A DNA stretch of 64,000 nucleotides from JBBSJZ01 sp041751935. Its GTDB lineage: Bacteria > Planctomycetota > Planctomycetia > Pirellulales > Pirellulaceae. The DNA lies in contig JBGSIA010000061.1 in the NCBI GenBank assembly GCA_041751935.1, positions 1-64,000 of the forward strand. The letters run 5' to 3'. Below are positions 63,803 through 64,000 of the stretch, in pieces. A program made the translations under genes and the position numbers. Numbering within the stretch: position 1 is the first letter of the stretch; each line of letters opens with the position of its first letter. Under the pieces are notes generated by a model that made no database searches, was not told the DNA's origin, and saw only the letters and a list, made by a program, of their open reading frames with translations.

Positions 63803-64000
63803 ATGATGTCAGCGACAAGGTTCAAACTCTTTGCTTGGATGTGCAGCGTTTTGATTTTCAACGCAAACGCTGAGGTCGCATTCGGCCAGGACCTTTCGAT
63901 TCAACCACTACCAACCAATTTGACTGAGGCTTTGCAGCAATTGCAGACGCTTGATAGGGGCCCGACACGTCAGAGACTACTGGGGCCGGCTGAGTTTGGT
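63803..64000 (+). CDS. Start of a secreted protein, cut by the window edge
   Basis: An ATG at 63803 with GAGG about five bases upstream opens a frame still open at the last base (66 codons visible). The product begins with a signal peptide (MMSATRFKLFAWMCSVLIFNANAEVAFGQ), followed by DLSIQPLPTNLTEALQQLQTL. Too little is visible to name a family. Confidence 0.6.
   Translation, partial: MMSATRFKLFAWMCSVLIFNANAEVAFGQDLSIQPLPTNLTEALQQLQTLDRGPTRQRLLGPAEFG

Overview
The window looks like a chromosomal segment of a planctomycete (Planctomycetota, most likely a Pirellulaceae / Rhodopirellula-like organism). I infer this from gene content. There is a heme-binding DUF1587/1592/1588/1585 protein paired with a DUF1552 protein. 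There is a dehydrogenase-like CxxCH protein with a ThuA-like tail. Two ECF sigma factors are each followed by a zinc-finger Ser/Thr kinase. Several giant secreted proteins begin with an LEPR-XLL-type motif, carry Calx-beta or cadherin-like repeats and end in dockerin-like EF-hand repeats. No rRNA, tRNA or CRISPR array was recognised.

Layout. 1-14 kb is mostly ordinary metabolism: a Wzz/GumC-like chain-length protein, a DcsG-like ATP-grasp enzyme, a secreted esterase, MoaA, the DUF1592/DUF1552 pair, a PIG-L deacetylase, an HpaI-like aldolase, L-serine dehydratase and a Uma2 nuclease-like protein. 14.3-29.4 kb reads as one forward block: ECF sigma factor, zinc-finger kinase with leucine-rich repeats, a 2269-residue beta-helix/cadherin-like/Calx-beta/dockerin protein, then a 1515-residue protein with an N-terminal PI-PLC X domain. 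The last two share a C-terminal cassette of exactly equal length. 29.4-43.4 kb holds a PAP2 phosphatase, a probable diphosphate-type PEP carboxykinase, the dehydrogenase/cytochrome/ThuA protein, a glutaminase-like secreted enzyme, and a compact ketoacyl synthase / acyl carrier protein / phytoene-desaturase-like oxidoreductase cluster. 43.5-47.2 kb is a second sigma-kinase operon that ends in a Met/Gly-rich secreted protein. It is divergent from a secreted protein with ten EF-hand-like loops. 48.9-64 kb holds a GxxExxY protein, a 2969-residue giant with eight exact-period 330-bp repeats, a short LEPR-XLL gene, a cellulase-like secreted hydrolase, a frameshifted dockerin pseudogene and the start of another secreted protein cut by the window edge.

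How the genes may work together. Both ECF sigma-kinase pairs are followed on the same strand by an exported protein, which suggests regulated surface-protein expression. The ketoacyl synthase/ACP/oxidoreductase trio looks like a small pathway making an unusual acyl or polyene chain. The giants and gene remnants from 49 to 63.6 kb mark a region of surface-protein expansion and decay. Function calls rest on motif recognition from the translated sequence; no database search was run.
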